Below, piece after piece: positions 1-7,969 of a DNA stretch of 55,351 nt. The DNA is from Actinobacteria bacterium HGW-Actinobacteria-6 (GTDB lineage: Bacteria; Actinomycetota; Coriobacteriia; Anaerosomatales; Anaerosomataceae): the NCBI GenBank assembly GCA_002841295.1, contig PHEU01000016.1, forward strand, positions 1 through 55,351, given 5' to 3'. Numbering within the stretch: the first letter of the stretch is position 1; each line of letters opens with the position of its first letter. The notes under the pieces are model-generated. The model ran no database searches. It had not been told where the DNA came from and saw nothing but the letters and a program-made list of their open reading frames with translations. Made by a program: the position numbers and the translations under genes.

Positions 1-231
1 GAATCCCGCCGCTACATCGGTCAACACGAGCAAGATCGCAGGCATCACCCAGGTGTCCGTGACGGGGTACGTTTCGCGAAACGCAATGGTGATCATCGGT
101 AGAACGATCCACGAACCCAGACCTAGGACGGCTAGCCCGATTGCCCACCACCCAAGCGGACTGTCTGGAGTGAGGCGCCGGGCTGCCTGAGCGCCCGTGC
201 TTCTGAGTTGGCTGCTGTCTGGAGTCGACAT
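1..231 (-). CDS. Membrane protein, N-terminal fragment cut by the window edge
   Basis: The minus strand is open from an ATG at 231 to the edge of the window without a stop. It encodes about 77 residues: a polar N-terminus (MSTPDSSQLRS), then two hydrophobic segments at about residues 28-50 and 61-77. The start is supported by AGGAGG eight bases upstream. The rest of the gene lies outside the window. I do not recognise the family, so only an integral membrane location can be stated. Confidence 0.6.
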   Translation of the reverse strand, partial: MSTPDSSQLRSTGAQAARRLTPDSPLGWWAIGLAVLGLGSWIVLPMITIAFRETYPVTDTWVMPAILLVLTDVAAGF

Positions 232-320
232 GACATGCACCTCCTGCAGTCGAGAGACAACCGCTCCTCTATTGGTACATATCTCGTGCGACATTCCGCC
301 AAACGCACTGGCGCACTACC

Positions 321-1376
321 TTAGTCGCGTGCCTTGGGCCCTCGATAACGACGATAGCGCCGGGTCAAGGTGGCTCGCGCGAGAACAGCACGCAGCCCCG
401 GCACGAGCAGGCCGAGCCAGAGCAATCCGTAGGCGAACCACACCGCTATCACGATCCACGCGTAGCTGGACGCAAGCTGCACAACGCCGGCAACTGCGCC
501 GTCGGAAACGCCCAGCACGTCGAGCAGAGCGCCAGCCGCCAAGGCTCCAACAGGCAAACCGACCAGCCAGATGTAGAAGAGCAGCCACGCCTGGCTTCCC
601 TGGATGGCGTCGGTCGGGCAGTTCGACATACAGCGCATGCAGTTCTGACAGCGATAGGTCCAGTACGGACGTCGGACCGCACCGACAAGATGCACGGCCT
701 GCTGCGGGCAGTTCTTCTCACACGTCCCGCACGATGTGCACCGCTCATCGGCAAAGAACATCTTGGCTAGGAGCAACCGTGCGATGAGCATGTAGCCCAG
801 CGAGAGCGGCAGGATCAGGATGCCGAGCATGAGCTGGGGCAGCCCCTTGAACGCGGTCCCGCCGTCGAGGATGCTCGCGGCGAAGCGATCGACTTGCGAG
901 TCTCCCCTCTCAACGATCGTCGCCACGTTCGGCGGGTCGAAGGAAGGGACGATGACCGTCCAATTCAGCGGCATGTCGACCGCGCCGACACCGCGAATAC
1001 GGGCTCCTCGCAGAGCCAGCACTGCTGCGGGCAGATATCCTGCGGTCCCCTCGAATCCCGCGAAGGTCTTGCCTGCGATCCGGGTGCCGCCGCGCGTGAC
1101 AAGCACGAATGCGTCAGTCCCTCGCACGCCTGGAAGCGTCAGGGCCGCCTTGAGCACGGGCCACGTAGTCGTGAATCCGTGCGTGGGCCCAAGCAAGCCG
1201 AGCAGGTCTCGCGTTGCAGGCTGCTGTTCACCGATAGTCCCGGGCGTGAGGACACGCGTTGAGGCACCGCGCGAACGGGCCGCCTCCGAGAACCGCTCCG
1301 CCACGCGGCGGGTGTTGCCCGTGCCGCTCCATACGACCACGTCGACGGAACTGAATGCGCTTCTCTTTGCTGGCAC
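321..1376 (-). CDS. EFR1-type flavodoxin/ferredoxin fusion protein
   Basis: 351 aa. The N-terminal part is flavodoxin-like, with an FMN phosphate loop in the form WSGTGNTRRVAE near residues 16-27. Two bacterial-type 4Fe-4S motifs follow around residues 213-255 (CTSCGTCEKNCP and CQNCMRCMSNCP). Hydrophobic segments lie before the clusters (about 185-205) and in the C-terminal third, so the protein is probably membrane-attached. EFR1 proteins are thought to pass electrons between FMN and two [4Fe-4S] clusters; the partner is unknown. It lies about 100 bases downstream of an MDR oxidoreductase gene on the same strand. Confidence 0.85.
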   Translation of the reverse strand: MPAKRSAFSSVDVVVWSGTGNTRRVAERFSEAARSRGASTRVLTPGTIGEQQPATRDLLGLLGPTHGFTTTWPVLKAALTLPGVRGTDAFVLVTRGGTRIAGKTFAGFEGTAGYLPAAVLALRGARIRGVGAVDMPLNWTVIVPSFDPPNVATIVERGDSQVDRFAASILDGGTAFKGLPQLMLGILILPLSLGYMLIARLLLAKMFFADERCTSCGTCEKNCPQQAVHLVGAVRRPYWTYRCQNCMRCMSNCPTDAIQGSQAWLLFYIWLVGLPVGALAAGALLDVLGVSDGAVAGVVQLASSYAWIVIAVWFAYGLLWLGLLVPGLRAVLARATLTRRYRRYRGPKARD

Positions 1377-1479
1377 GGGTGACCTTTCTGTAGACCTGAA
1401 GCATCGGTCCTCTACACCATACGCTGATGGCGCCTGTTTGCCTCGACAGTCGACCTGAGTCTGGAGTCAGCTGTTGCAG

Positions 1480-2433
1480 TCAGATGGTGATGACGACCTT
1501 GCCATGCGCGTGCCCTTCGTCCAGGTAGGCGAACGCCCCGGCGGTCTCACCGAGAGGGTACGTTCGATCGACGACTGGTGTGACATCGCCCGTCTTGATG
1601 AACTCGTTGAGCGCGAGAAGGCTCTCGGTGTTCGTGGCAGCGACAAACGGAGCCGCCTGCTGGCGCACAAAGATGCCTGTCAGAGACGCGGCGATGATCC
1701 AGCCCATGCCGGCATGACCGCTACTTGGCACGTGGAGCCCGTTGGGTGTCAAGACACGGCGCGTGGCCGACAGCGAGTGGCTTCCGACGTTGTCCAAGAC
1801 CACATCGTAGCGCGCGCGCCCCTTGGTGAAGTCCTCTTTGGTGTAGTCGATGACGTAATCGGCGCCGATCGAGCGGACCATCTCAACGTTCCCGGTGCTG
1901 CACACGCCGGTCACCTCGGCGCCAAGCGCCTTGGCGATCTGAACGGCGAACGTCCCTACTCCCCCGGACGCACCGTTGATGAGTACCTTGTGCCCGGGCC
2001 GGACCTTGCCGTGATCGCGAAGGGCTTGGAGCGCGGTGCACGCGGACGTGGGTACTCCTGCGGCCTGCTCGAACGAGAGGTTCGGCGGCTTCGACGCGAG
2101 ACTGCCCTCCTTTGCGACCGCATACTCAGCGCACGAGCCGCGGCACTCGCCGTAGACCTCGTCCCCGGGCCGGAAGCGAGTCACGTTCGGGCCAACGGCT
2201 TCAACTGTTCCCGCGCAGTCGATCCCGACAACGAAGTCCTTCTTGGGCTTTGGGAACCCGATGTAGAACCGTATCGGGAACGGCTTGCCCCGCATGCCGA
2301 AGTACTCGCCGGCGGCGAGTGAGGCCGCCATGACGCGCACGAGCACCTCGCCGTCCCCCGGGCTGGGCTTCTCGACCTCCGCGACCTTCATCACGTCAGC
2401 GGAACCGTAGCCAGTCTGGATCACTGCTCTCAT
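1480..2433 (-). CDS. NAD(P)-dependent MDR oxidoreductase (quinone reductase-like, zinc-free)
   Basis: 317 aa, a normal length for the medium-chain dehydrogenase/reductase superfamily. The N-terminal GroES-like part has GIDCAGTVEAVGPNV near residue 70. The Rossmann fold has NGASGGVGTFAVQIAK near residue 150 and a conserved LDNVG segment. The cysteine/histidine ligands of zinc-type alcohol dehydrogenases are not apparent, which fits the quinone-reductase branch that reduces enones or quinones. It starts 39 bases after the ABC permease stop and is probably cotranscribed with it. A paralogue lies at 14416-15357. The substrate cannot be told from sequence. Confidence 0.85.
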   Translation of the reverse strand: MRAVIQTGYGSADVMKVAEVEKPSPGDGEVLVRVMAASLAAGEYFGMRGKPFPIRFYIGFPKPKKDFVVGIDCAGTVEAVGPNVTRFRPGDEVYGECRGSCAEYAVAKEGSLASKPPNLSFEQAAGVPTSACTALQALRDHGKVRPGHKVLINGASGGVGTFAVQIAKALGAEVTGVCSTGNVEMVRSIGADYVIDYTKEDFTKGRARYDVVLDNVGSHSLSATRRVLTPNGLHVPSSGHAGMGWIIAASLTGIFVRQQAAPFVAATNTESLLALNEFIKTGDVTPVVDRTYPLGETAGAFAYLDEGHAHGKVVITI

Positions 2434-2472
2434 GGTGCCTCCCCCAGTTCAGTGGCCGCACAGTCGCCACCG

Positions 2473-3693
2473 CTACTTCCTTCTGCCGAACGCTGCCCTG
2501 AGAGCGACCTTCTGCGAGTACTCGATCGAGCCGTACCTGAACAGCCTGACCGCGATGCGGAAGATGACGAAGCTCAGCACGAACAGCTCGACTATGACGA
2601 TCGTCGCCTCTACCGCGCTCAGGGTCCCCAGTCCGTTGCGGAGCATCGCCGTCGGCGCAGCGGTGTACGGGAAGTAGGTGAGAACCTGCACGACGACGGA
2701 TTGCGGACTCGATAACACCAGTGCGGCCGCCCACAGCGGGGCGAACGGCACGATCGACACCGGAGCGGCGATGGCTCCCGCGTCCCGCGCAGTCGGCATG
2801 ATTGCGCCCGCTGCCGCCAACGTCGTCGTGGCCAGGCAGAATCCGCCTATGAGCAAGAGTGCGCCGACGAGCATCGGCCACGGCTCGAAGCTCAAGGACG
2901 ACAGATCGACATACGGCAGTCTCAGTTCCTCTCGGAAGAACAGATAGCCGACGACGACCGGCAGCGCGATCGCCACCATCTGAATCGCGCCGACGATGAA
3001 AAGTGACACTACCTTGCCTGAGACCATCGTTGTCGAATCCATCGTGGTCAGAATCATCTCCGAGACCCTGTTCTCCTTCTCCTCGAGGAGGCTGGTCGCC
3101 ATCAGATTGCCCATGAGCAAGACGCTCGCGTAGAAGACCAGCAAGAACAGCAACGGCGGGATGACCTCGGCAAGTCCGGTCGACTCACGGCCCTCCTTGT
3201 AGGTCGTCGAGGACACCTGGAAGTCACCGCGAACAAGCGTGGTGAGTGACTGGTCGGCGAGGGCTGCTTGGGCGCTCGCGATCAGGATTTCGGAGGCGAC
3301 CGCGGAATACTTGCCGTTCGCGAAGATCCCTTCGTCCACCGCGAAGACCCTTGTCGGCTCCTCGGTGGGATTCGCCGGATATGCGAAGTAAGCGTCAAGA
3401 CGACCCGCCTTCACGTCCGCTATCGCCTGCTCCTCATCGGTCGCGAGAGTGCCGCCGAAAGCCTCGGCCACAGCCGGAACGACATACCCGGAGGCATCGC
3501 TGTACGTGAAGGTGAACTGCGCGCTGGCCTGCGACTCGGTGCTGTCGACCGTGGAGGAGTTGGACATCACAATCAGCGCGATCACCGCGCCCATGACGAC
3601 GGGAACGACCAGAGTGGCGATCCAGAAGCCCGCCTTCGACAGCGTGCGCTTCACCTCGAAGGAAACGATGGTGCGCATGTTGTGTCGCGCCAT
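2473..3693 (-). CDS. ABC-2 type transporter permease (NatB-like)
   Basis: 406 aa. One transmembrane segment near residues 22-45 is followed by a large extracytoplasmic domain (about 46-180) and then five or six membrane segments. This is the NatB/ABC-2 exporter layout. Conserved features include LLEEKENRVSEMILTT, typical of the cytoplasmic loop that contacts the ATPase. The start codon is three bases from the stop of the ATPase gene, so the two form one exporter. The substrate is unknown; characterised NatAB systems extrude Na+ or are induced by membrane stress, but that role is only inferred. Confidence 0.88.
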   Translation of the reverse strand: MARHNMRTIVSFEVKRTLSKAGFWIATLVVPVVMGAVIALIVMSNSSTVDSTESQASAQFTFTYSDASGYVVPAVAEAFGGTLATDEEQAIADVKAGRLDAYFAYPANPTEEPTRVFAVDEGIFANGKYSAVASEILIASAQAALADQSLTTLVRGDFQVSSTTYKEGRESTGLAEVIPPLLFLLVFYASVLLMGNLMATSLLEEKENRVSEMILTTMDSTTMVSGKVVSLFIVGAIQMVAIALPVVVGYLFFREELRLPYVDLSSLSFEPWPMLVGALLLIGGFCLATTTLAAAGAIMPTARDAGAIAAPVSIVPFAPLWAAALVLSSPQSVVVQVLTYFPYTAAPTAMLRNGLGTLSAVEATIVIVELFVLSFVIFRIAVRLFRYGSIEYSQKVALRAAFGRRK

Positions 3694-3696
3694 CGC

Positions 3697-4638
3697 CTAC
3701 ACCTCGCCCGGTTCATCGTGGCCGCCGTAGACCCGAACGAAGATGTCGTCCATCGAGGGTCTACCGGTGGTGAAGCTGCGAACTGACACTCCGGCCTCAA
3801 TGAGGTCGCGGAGCACGTCGACCTCATCCACGCCTTCGTCCAGGTCAAGCTCCGCCGAGTTGTTCTCGAGTCGGGTCACACGGTAGCGCACGGAGTCGGG
3901 CAAGTCCCCCGTGAACGTCAGCCGCGCCGTCGTCCCCCCGTACTGCGCCTGCACGTCCGGGATCGTCCCGTATGCCGCCGCTTCGCCGTCCTTCAGCAGG
4001 AGGACGCGGTCGCAGAGCCGTTCGACCTCGTCCATCTGGTGGGTCACCATCAAGACGGTCGATCCAGCCGCCTTGCGTTCCTCGATGATGCCCATCAGGA
4101 GCCGTCTGTTCACCGGGTCGAAGCCCTTCGTTGGCTCATCCAAAATGAGCAGCTCCGGGTCGCTCATGATCGTCACGCCCAGCTGCACCTTCTGCTGCTG
4201 TCCGCCCGAGAGCTTGTCCACCCGTACCTTGGCTTTGTCCGCGATTCCCACTCGCTCCAGATAACCCATCGACCATGATGTCGCGGCATGCTTGCTGAGG
4301 CCCTTGAGCTTCCCGAAGTACGTCATCACGTCGATGACCGACTCCTTCTTGTACAGACCCCGCTCTTCGGGTAGATAGCCGAGGCTGCCTCCCTGCTCAG
4401 GCTGGAACGGTCGCCCGTTCACGTGCAGGAGACCCGCGGTCGGCCGATAGATTCCAAGAAGAGCGCGAATCGTCGTCGTCTTCCCGGACCCGTTCGCCCC
4501 CAGGAGCCCGAACGTCTCTCCGTCTCGAACGTCGAACGACAGGTCGCGAATGACGGCGTGCTCGTCGAACTCCATCCGGAAGCCCTGGATGTGAACGATG
4601 GACTCGCTCGTAGATGCCGTCACTGCCGAGATAGCCAC
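3697..4638 (-). CDS. ABC transporter ATP-binding protein (NatA-like)
   Basis: 313 aa with a complete nucleotide-binding domain: Walker A GANGSGKTT (residues 47-55), signature LSGGQQQKVQLG, Walker B LLILDEPTKGFDP and H-loop THQMDE. The C-terminal extension of about 80 residues is usual for ATPases serving ABC-2 exporters. It acts on the cytoplasmic face with the permease at 2473-3693. The upstream neighbour is a 59-aa membrane protein ending 60 bases before this start. Confidence 0.92.
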   Translation of the reverse strand: MAISAVTASTSESIVHIQGFRMEFDEHAVIRDLSFDVRDGETFGLLGANGSGKTTTIRALLGIYRPTAGLLHVNGRPFQPEQGGSLGYLPEERGLYKKESVIDVMTYFGKLKGLSKHAATSWSMGYLERVGIADKAKVRVDKLSGGQQQKVQLGVTIMSDPELLILDEPTKGFDPVNRRLLMGIIEERKAAGSTVLMVTHQMDEVERLCDRVLLLKDGEAAAYGTIPDVQAQYGGTTARLTFTGDLPDSVRYRVTRLENNSAELDLDEGVDEVDVLRDLIEAGVSVRSFTTGRPSMDDIFVRVYGGHDEPGEV

Positions 4639-4698
4639 AGGTCTACTCCTTATGCGGACTCCAGCTTCAGCCGAGCGCTCTCTAGAGCGATTCAGCAG

Positions 4699-4878
4699 CT
4701 ACCGGCCTAGTACGAAGATCGACACCGCGACCAGCGCCACGACTCCTGCTGCAAGGGCGATCCACGACAGTCGTCTTCCCTTCGGATTCAAGCCGCGACG
4801 CTGCATGAAGACCTGAAGCACTGTCGAGACAATGATCGTACCGACAATGAGTGCGATGGCGAGCAGCTTGTTATCCAT
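4699..4878 (-). CDS. Small two-helix membrane protein (59 aa)
   Basis: A short reading frame from ATG at 4878 to TAG at 4699. The peptide has two hydrophobic helices (about residues 4-24 and 38-57) separated by a basic loop, MQRRGLNPKGRR, which suggests both termini lie outside the cytoplasm. AGGGAGGG sits just upstream of the start. It lies 60 bases ahead of the ABC ATPase on the same strand and resembles the small PLDc_N/YxlC-like proteins that often precede ABC exporters, but I cannot assign a family. Probably a small accessory subunit. Confidence 0.65.
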   Translation of the reverse strand: MDNKLLAIALIVGTIIVSTVLQVFMQRRGLNPKGRRLSWIALAAGVVALVAVSIFVLGR

Positions 4879-4899
4879 GACATGCCCTCCCTGCTGGTG

Positions 4900-4985
4900 C
4901 TTTCGCGCATCAACTGCGGCTCATACGTCCTCAACAGATCTAGCCGAGTGAAGGGATGACGCCCAGCTGAAAAGTACCTACCCGC
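4900..4985 (-). other. Possible decayed attC remnant
   Basis: The stretch 4904-4942 (GCGCATCAACTGCGGCT...CCTCAACAGATCTAG) matches the left half of the intact attC at 11347-11385 at most positions. The matching right arm is poor: only GCCCAGCTG near 4961-4969 recalls the CAGCTG of the good sites, and no GTTRRRY core remains. It is read as a degenerate site, and chance similarity is possible. Confidence 0.3.
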
Positions 4986-4993
4986 GGCGGCGT

Positions 4994-5100
4994 CAAACGT
5001 ATTTGGGATTCAGGCTGCGGACGAGTTGCCTCTCATCTGCGGCCGAACCATTCGCATGCGAGACGGCGTCGTTGAGGACGCAGGCTGGGATCAGTTTCGG
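4994..5100 (-). other. Decayed attC-like site after the CPBP gene
   Basis: CAAACGTATTTGGGATTCAG (4994-5013) resembles the CTAACGTATTTG start of the attC at 11336. The far end, CAGGCTGGGATCAGTTTCGG (5081-5100), can pair imperfectly with it and ends in GTTTCGG, a weakened GTTRRRY. The site abuts the stop codon of the CPBP gene at 5101, the position an attC takes in a cassette read on the minus strand. It is clearly less conserved than the sites at 9-12.7 kb. Confidence 0.45.
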
Positions 5101-5922
5101 CTACTGGCCCTTACCTCGCCTCGCACTGCTCCGCACATGGTGCAGCATGAACAGAACACCCACGACCAGCAGCAGCGTCTGATGAATCCACCAGCGTGTC
5201 TGAGCGACATCCGCCGCCATCACTATCGTGGGAAAGAGCGGAACGATTGCATTGGCCGTGCCGTGCGCGATCACCGCCGAAAGCGGCTTTCCGCCAGAGA
5301 CCTTCATCACCCACGAGAAGAAGAAACTCTCGCCGATCAACCCGATGGCAAACGCGGCAAGCGGCATGTACGTCTGCGACGTCCCCGGCACGAGGAAGAG
5401 CGGGAGATGCCACGCCGTCCACACTAAACCCAGAACGATGTTTCCCACCCATATCCCGAACTTGGCTTCCATGGGCTCCAGGATGTAGCCACGCCACCCG
5501 ATCTCTTCCTGACCTCCCCCCACGACAACCATGAGGAGCCACCAGGCAGGGAACACCAGCGCGCTCGGCAGAAGCATCGACAGCCTGTCCTGCCCGAACA
5601 GTTCTGGCGTGTACCACGCGACGACATTGACTGCCGAGAGAACGCCGAAGATCGCGGCCCAGACCTTCCAGCCGAACCGCAGTGACAAGAAGGACTTCAG
5701 GAAGTCGATGAGCACTTTGCGGCCCTTGAGTGTCCACACGGAGTAGCAGGCTCCAACCGCCGGGCCAAAGGCTCCGAGATAGGCGATCGGCGTCGCGATG
5801 ATCGACCACGTACCCTCGTCCATTTGAAGGACACCCAGGCCTACCAGTACCAACGGCGACCAGATGAGCCAGGACCACAGGAAAGTGACGCCGAAGAAGC
5901 GCAGCGGAAAACGTTCGCTCAT
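5101..5922 (-). CDS. CPBP-family intramembrane glutamic endopeptidase
   Basis: 273 aa and about eight membrane segments. The Abi/CPBP (Rce1-like) motifs are in order: EE at 139-140 with R144 (QEEIGWRG), H172 in TAWHLP, and H220/N224 in AHGTAN. These are the catalytic and metal-site residues of the family. Bacterial members include bacteriocin self-immunity proteins and proteases of unknown substrate. It starts directly after the stop of the DUF2200 gene, so the two form one unit. A decayed attC-like site at its 3' end suggests that the pair entered as a cassette. Confidence 0.88.
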   Translation of the reverse strand: MSERFPLRFFGVTFLWSWLIWSPLVLVGLGVLQMDEGTWSIIATPIAYLGAFGPAVGACYSVWTLKGRKVLIDFLKSFLSLRFGWKVWAAIFGVLSAVNVVAWYTPELFGQDRLSMLLPSALVFPAWWLLMVVVGGGQEEIGWRGYILEPMEAKFGIWVGNIVLGLVWTAWHLPLFLVPGTSQTYMPLAAFAIGLIGESFFFSWVMKVSGGKPLSAVIAHGTANAIVPLFPTIVMAADVAQTRWWIHQTLLLVVGVLFMLHHVRSSARRGKGQ

Positions 5923-6303
5923 CTAGATCCTCTCACGGCGATTCCCGTCGTCACCACGGCGCAGAATCTTGTCCATGGCCTTTCCCTTTGCGAGCTCATC
6001 AACCAACTTGTCCAAATAGCGAATCTTCTGCATCAGCGGATCCTCGACTTCTTCGACGCGAACGCCGCATACCACGCCGGTGATAAGCGAGCTATTCGGA
6101 TGCAGGGCAGGAGCTTGCGCGAAGAAGGTCTCGAGGTCGTTTCGCTGTTCGATTTGCCGCTGCAGTTCTGCATCGTCATATCCCGTTAACCAGCAGATGA
6201 TCTGATCGACCTCATCCTTTGTGCGTTGCTTCCTCTCCGCCTTCTGAACGTACAGCGGATAGACCCTGGCGAATTCCATGGCGAACACGCGCTCCTTGAT
6301 CAC
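5923..6303 (-). CDS. DUF2200 domain-containing protein
   Basis: 126 aa, soluble and charged. The segment [20 protein letters not shown] and the following IICWLTGYD are characteristic of the DUF2200 family, which has no established function. The start is GTG at 6303 with GGGAG upstream. The stop is directly adjacent to the ATG of the CPBP gene. Just upstream, CTCTAAC at 6314-6320 (GTTAGAG on the coding strand) resembles a cassette boundary, but I see no convincing paired arms beside it. Confidence 0.8.
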   Translation of the reverse strand: MIKERVFAMEFARVYPLYVQKAERKQRTKDEVDQIICWLTGYDDAELQRQIEQRNDLETFFAQAPALHPNSSLITGVVCGVRVEEVEDPLMQKIRYLDKLVDELAKGKAMDKILRRGDDGNRRERI

Positions 6304-6477
6304 CGTAATCTCCCTCTAACACCGTGCACTGAGTTCGCCGGATGAATGTATTGAGGCGCACCGCAGGCGTCGGATTCACTCCCTGCCAAAGTCTACCCCA
6401 CTCGGCGCTGTCGCTTTCCCGCGGGGTTAATACGACGACCGAGACCCGAGCTCCCCTCATCGACGTGCCTTGCAAAG

Positions 6478-6511
6478 TGGTACGAATCATACTATCGTAC
6501 GACTCGTACCA
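6478..6511. promoter_or_regulatory. Putative PadR operator
   Basis: The outer half-sites TGGTACGA (6478-6485) and TCGTACCA (6504-6511) form a perfect inverted repeat. Between them lies TCGTACGA (6495-6502), itself a palindrome. The cluster is 22 bases before the PadR start, where an autoregulatory operator would be expected. Binding by this protein is an inference. Confidence 0.6.
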
Positions 6512-6533
6512 TTCGCGCGAAGAAGGTGGACCA

Positions 6534-7106
6534 ATGAGCACAGTAAGCGCCAAGGATCTGTTCGTCTTGGGTCGCATCTCGTTCAGACCCACGTATGGAC
6601 ACGAAATCATGCGAACGCTGCGAGAGTCCCACGCCGACTTGTGGATCGATCTTTCCGAGAAGCACGTCTACTACATCCTCAAGAAGCTTGCCCGCGAAAA
6701 GCTCGTGACGGCGACCGACGAGAGCGACGGCGGGCTTCCTCGGCGCAAGGTCTACGCAATCACCGACGCAGGCCTTGCCGCACTCTCGGAGATGATGAGC
6801 GCCGAGAACCTCCTTGAGGCCATGCCCTACTCGGAGTTTGATGTGTTGCTCGGCATGGTGTGCTACACCGACGCTCTCGACGATGCGGCCAAGAGCGCGA
6901 TTCTAAAGAAGCGCCAGGATTCGCTCGAGATGACGCTTGGGCGTTTGGCCGAGACAGGCACGGATTCGGCAGTCGGCGGCTTCCCTGCAGTCATTCTCGC
7001 CAGAGTCACCCAGAGGCTCTCAGATGAGCTCGCCTGGCTCAAAGAAATCACGGCCCGCGTGGAGGATGCCGGCTGGGATTCCATGAAACCCGCACTCGAG
7101 CACTAG
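6534..7106 (+). CDS. PadR-family transcriptional regulator
   Basis: 190 aa. The N-terminal winged helix (about residues 8-85) has the PadR hallmarks YGHEIMRTL, KHVYYILKKLAREKLV and RRKVYAITDAG. A C-terminal helical dimerisation part follows, as in PadR subfamily 2. The ATG at 6534 follows GAAGGTGG and replaces a longer frame that would run through the operator. It lies 41 bases before an HsmA-family gene and probably regulates both from the operator at 6478-6511. The effector is unknown. Confidence 0.9.
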   Translation: MSTVSAKDLFVLGRISFRPTYGHEIMRTLRESHADLWIDLSEKHVYYILKKLAREKLVTATDESDGGLPRRKVYAITDAGLAALSEMMSAENLLEAMPYSEFDVLLGMVCYTDALDDAAKSAILKKRQDSLEMTLGRLAETGTDSAVGGFPAVILARVTQRLSDELAWLKEITARVEDAGWDSMKPALEH

Positions 7107-7147
7107 GCCTCCCCCGTGCACTACCCCGACAAAGTAGGAGTTCAATT

Positions 7148-7522
7148 GTGAATACGACACTGGTTCTTGCAATCGTTTCGATGCTGCTAGCGGCAACGCT
7201 CTACACGATCGCTGTGTTTGGTGAACGCGCGGCCCGGATACTCAAGCCGTGGCACCTGGCCCTGTTCTGGCTTGGGCTGGTCTTCGACACCACTGGAACG
7301 ACGCTCATGGCGCAGATCTCAGGCGGCTGGAAGTGGGACGTGCATGGCGTCGTGGGATTGACCGCCGTCGCGCTGATGCTGGCGCACTCCGCCTGGGCGA
7401 GCGTTGCCCTCTTCCTCAAGCAAGAAGGCGTGCTCAGGAGCTTCCGGAAGTTCAGCGTGCACGTCTGGGCGCTCTGGATGGCTGCGTTCATCAGCGGGGT
7501 CGTGCTGGTTGCGCTCGGGTAG
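7148..7522 (+). CDS. HsmA-family (TIGR03987) four-helix membrane protein
   Basis: 124 aa with four hydrophobic segments (about 3-22, 35-56, 67-88, 103-123). FDTTGTTLMAQISGGWKWD... and VHGVVGLTAVALMLAHSAWA recall the HsmA/TIGR03987 family, whose role is not settled. The start is GTG at 7148 with TAGGAG upstream. It is cotranscribed with PadR. Its stop codon lies four bases from the edge of a decayed attC (7526), so the gene marks the left edge of the cassette region there. Confidence 0.75.
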   Translation: MNTTLVLAIVSMLLAATLYTIAVFGERAARILKPWHLALFWLGLVFDTTGTTLMAQISGGWKWDVHGVVGLTAVALMLAHSAWASVALFLKQEGVLRSFRKFSVHVWALWMAAFISGVVLVALG

Positions 7523-7525
7523 TCG

Positions 7526-7596
7526 CGTGTTTGCGCTTCGCCTGCGCGCCGATGGACCACAGGCCCCACGCCACCGACGAAGTGACCGGGTTAGAA
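7526..7596 (-). other. Decayed attC site after the ybjQ gene
   Basis: GTTTGCGCTTCGCC (7529 on) matches the attC at 9057-9141 (ATGTTTGCGCTTCAGCC), and identity starts exactly at the C of the AAC core, the recombination point. To the left the sequence belongs to HsmA. The other end is GGGTTAGAA (7588-7596), one base off GTTRRRY, and supplies the TAA stop of the ybjQ gene. The CTTCG/CGAAG arms still pair, but the inner stem is weak. Confidence 0.55.
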
Positions 7597-7899
7597 GCGT
7601 ACTACTGTTCCATACGCTATTACTTCTGCTGCATTCTGCATGACTGCGGAAGAAGAGTATCGAATATTCACGACACCATCCGCGCCGAGTGCTTCAGCCT
7701 CCTCGACCATTCTCTTTGTAGCCAGGGCCCTCGCTTCATTCATCATTTCGTTATAGGCCGTCAGTTCACCGCCAACGAGTGATTTGAGCGCCTGAAATAT
7801 GTCCTTGCCGACGTTCCTTGACTGAATCGTGCTTCCCTTAACGAGTCCAAGGGTTTCCAGTTTCTTGCCGGAGATGTAATCAGTATTTGCCAAGATCAT
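7591..7899 (-). CDS. YbjQ/UPF0145 family protein
   Basis: 102 aa, the usual length for YbjQ proteins, which are small soluble proteins of the heavy-metal-binding-like DUF74 family with a pentameric fold. Family features seen: an N-terminal TDYISGKKLETLGLVKGST, the central GGELTAYNEMMNEAR, LGADGVVNIRY, and a C-terminal strand AYGTVVRF. The function is not established. The stop TAA lies inside the decayed attC core at 7588-7596, which makes this the 3' gene of a cassette. Confidence 0.85.
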   Translation of the reverse strand: MILANTDYISGKKLETLGLVKGSTIQSRNVGKDIFQALKSLVGGELTAYNEMMNEARALATKRMVEEAEALGADGVVNIRYSSSAVMQNAAEVIAYGTVVRF

Positions 7900-7969
7900 C
7901 TTCTTCTCCGCTCCTTATCTCCCTGACTCTCTCGATCAAGACCGAGACGAGGCGCCATGATTCTTCATA

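Noticed and set aside
6314-6430. Possible attC between the DUF2200 gene and padR (CTCTAAC at 6314, GGGGTTAAT at 6424)
   Set aside because: The two cores are off consensus and the sequence between them does not give paired arms like those of the other sites.
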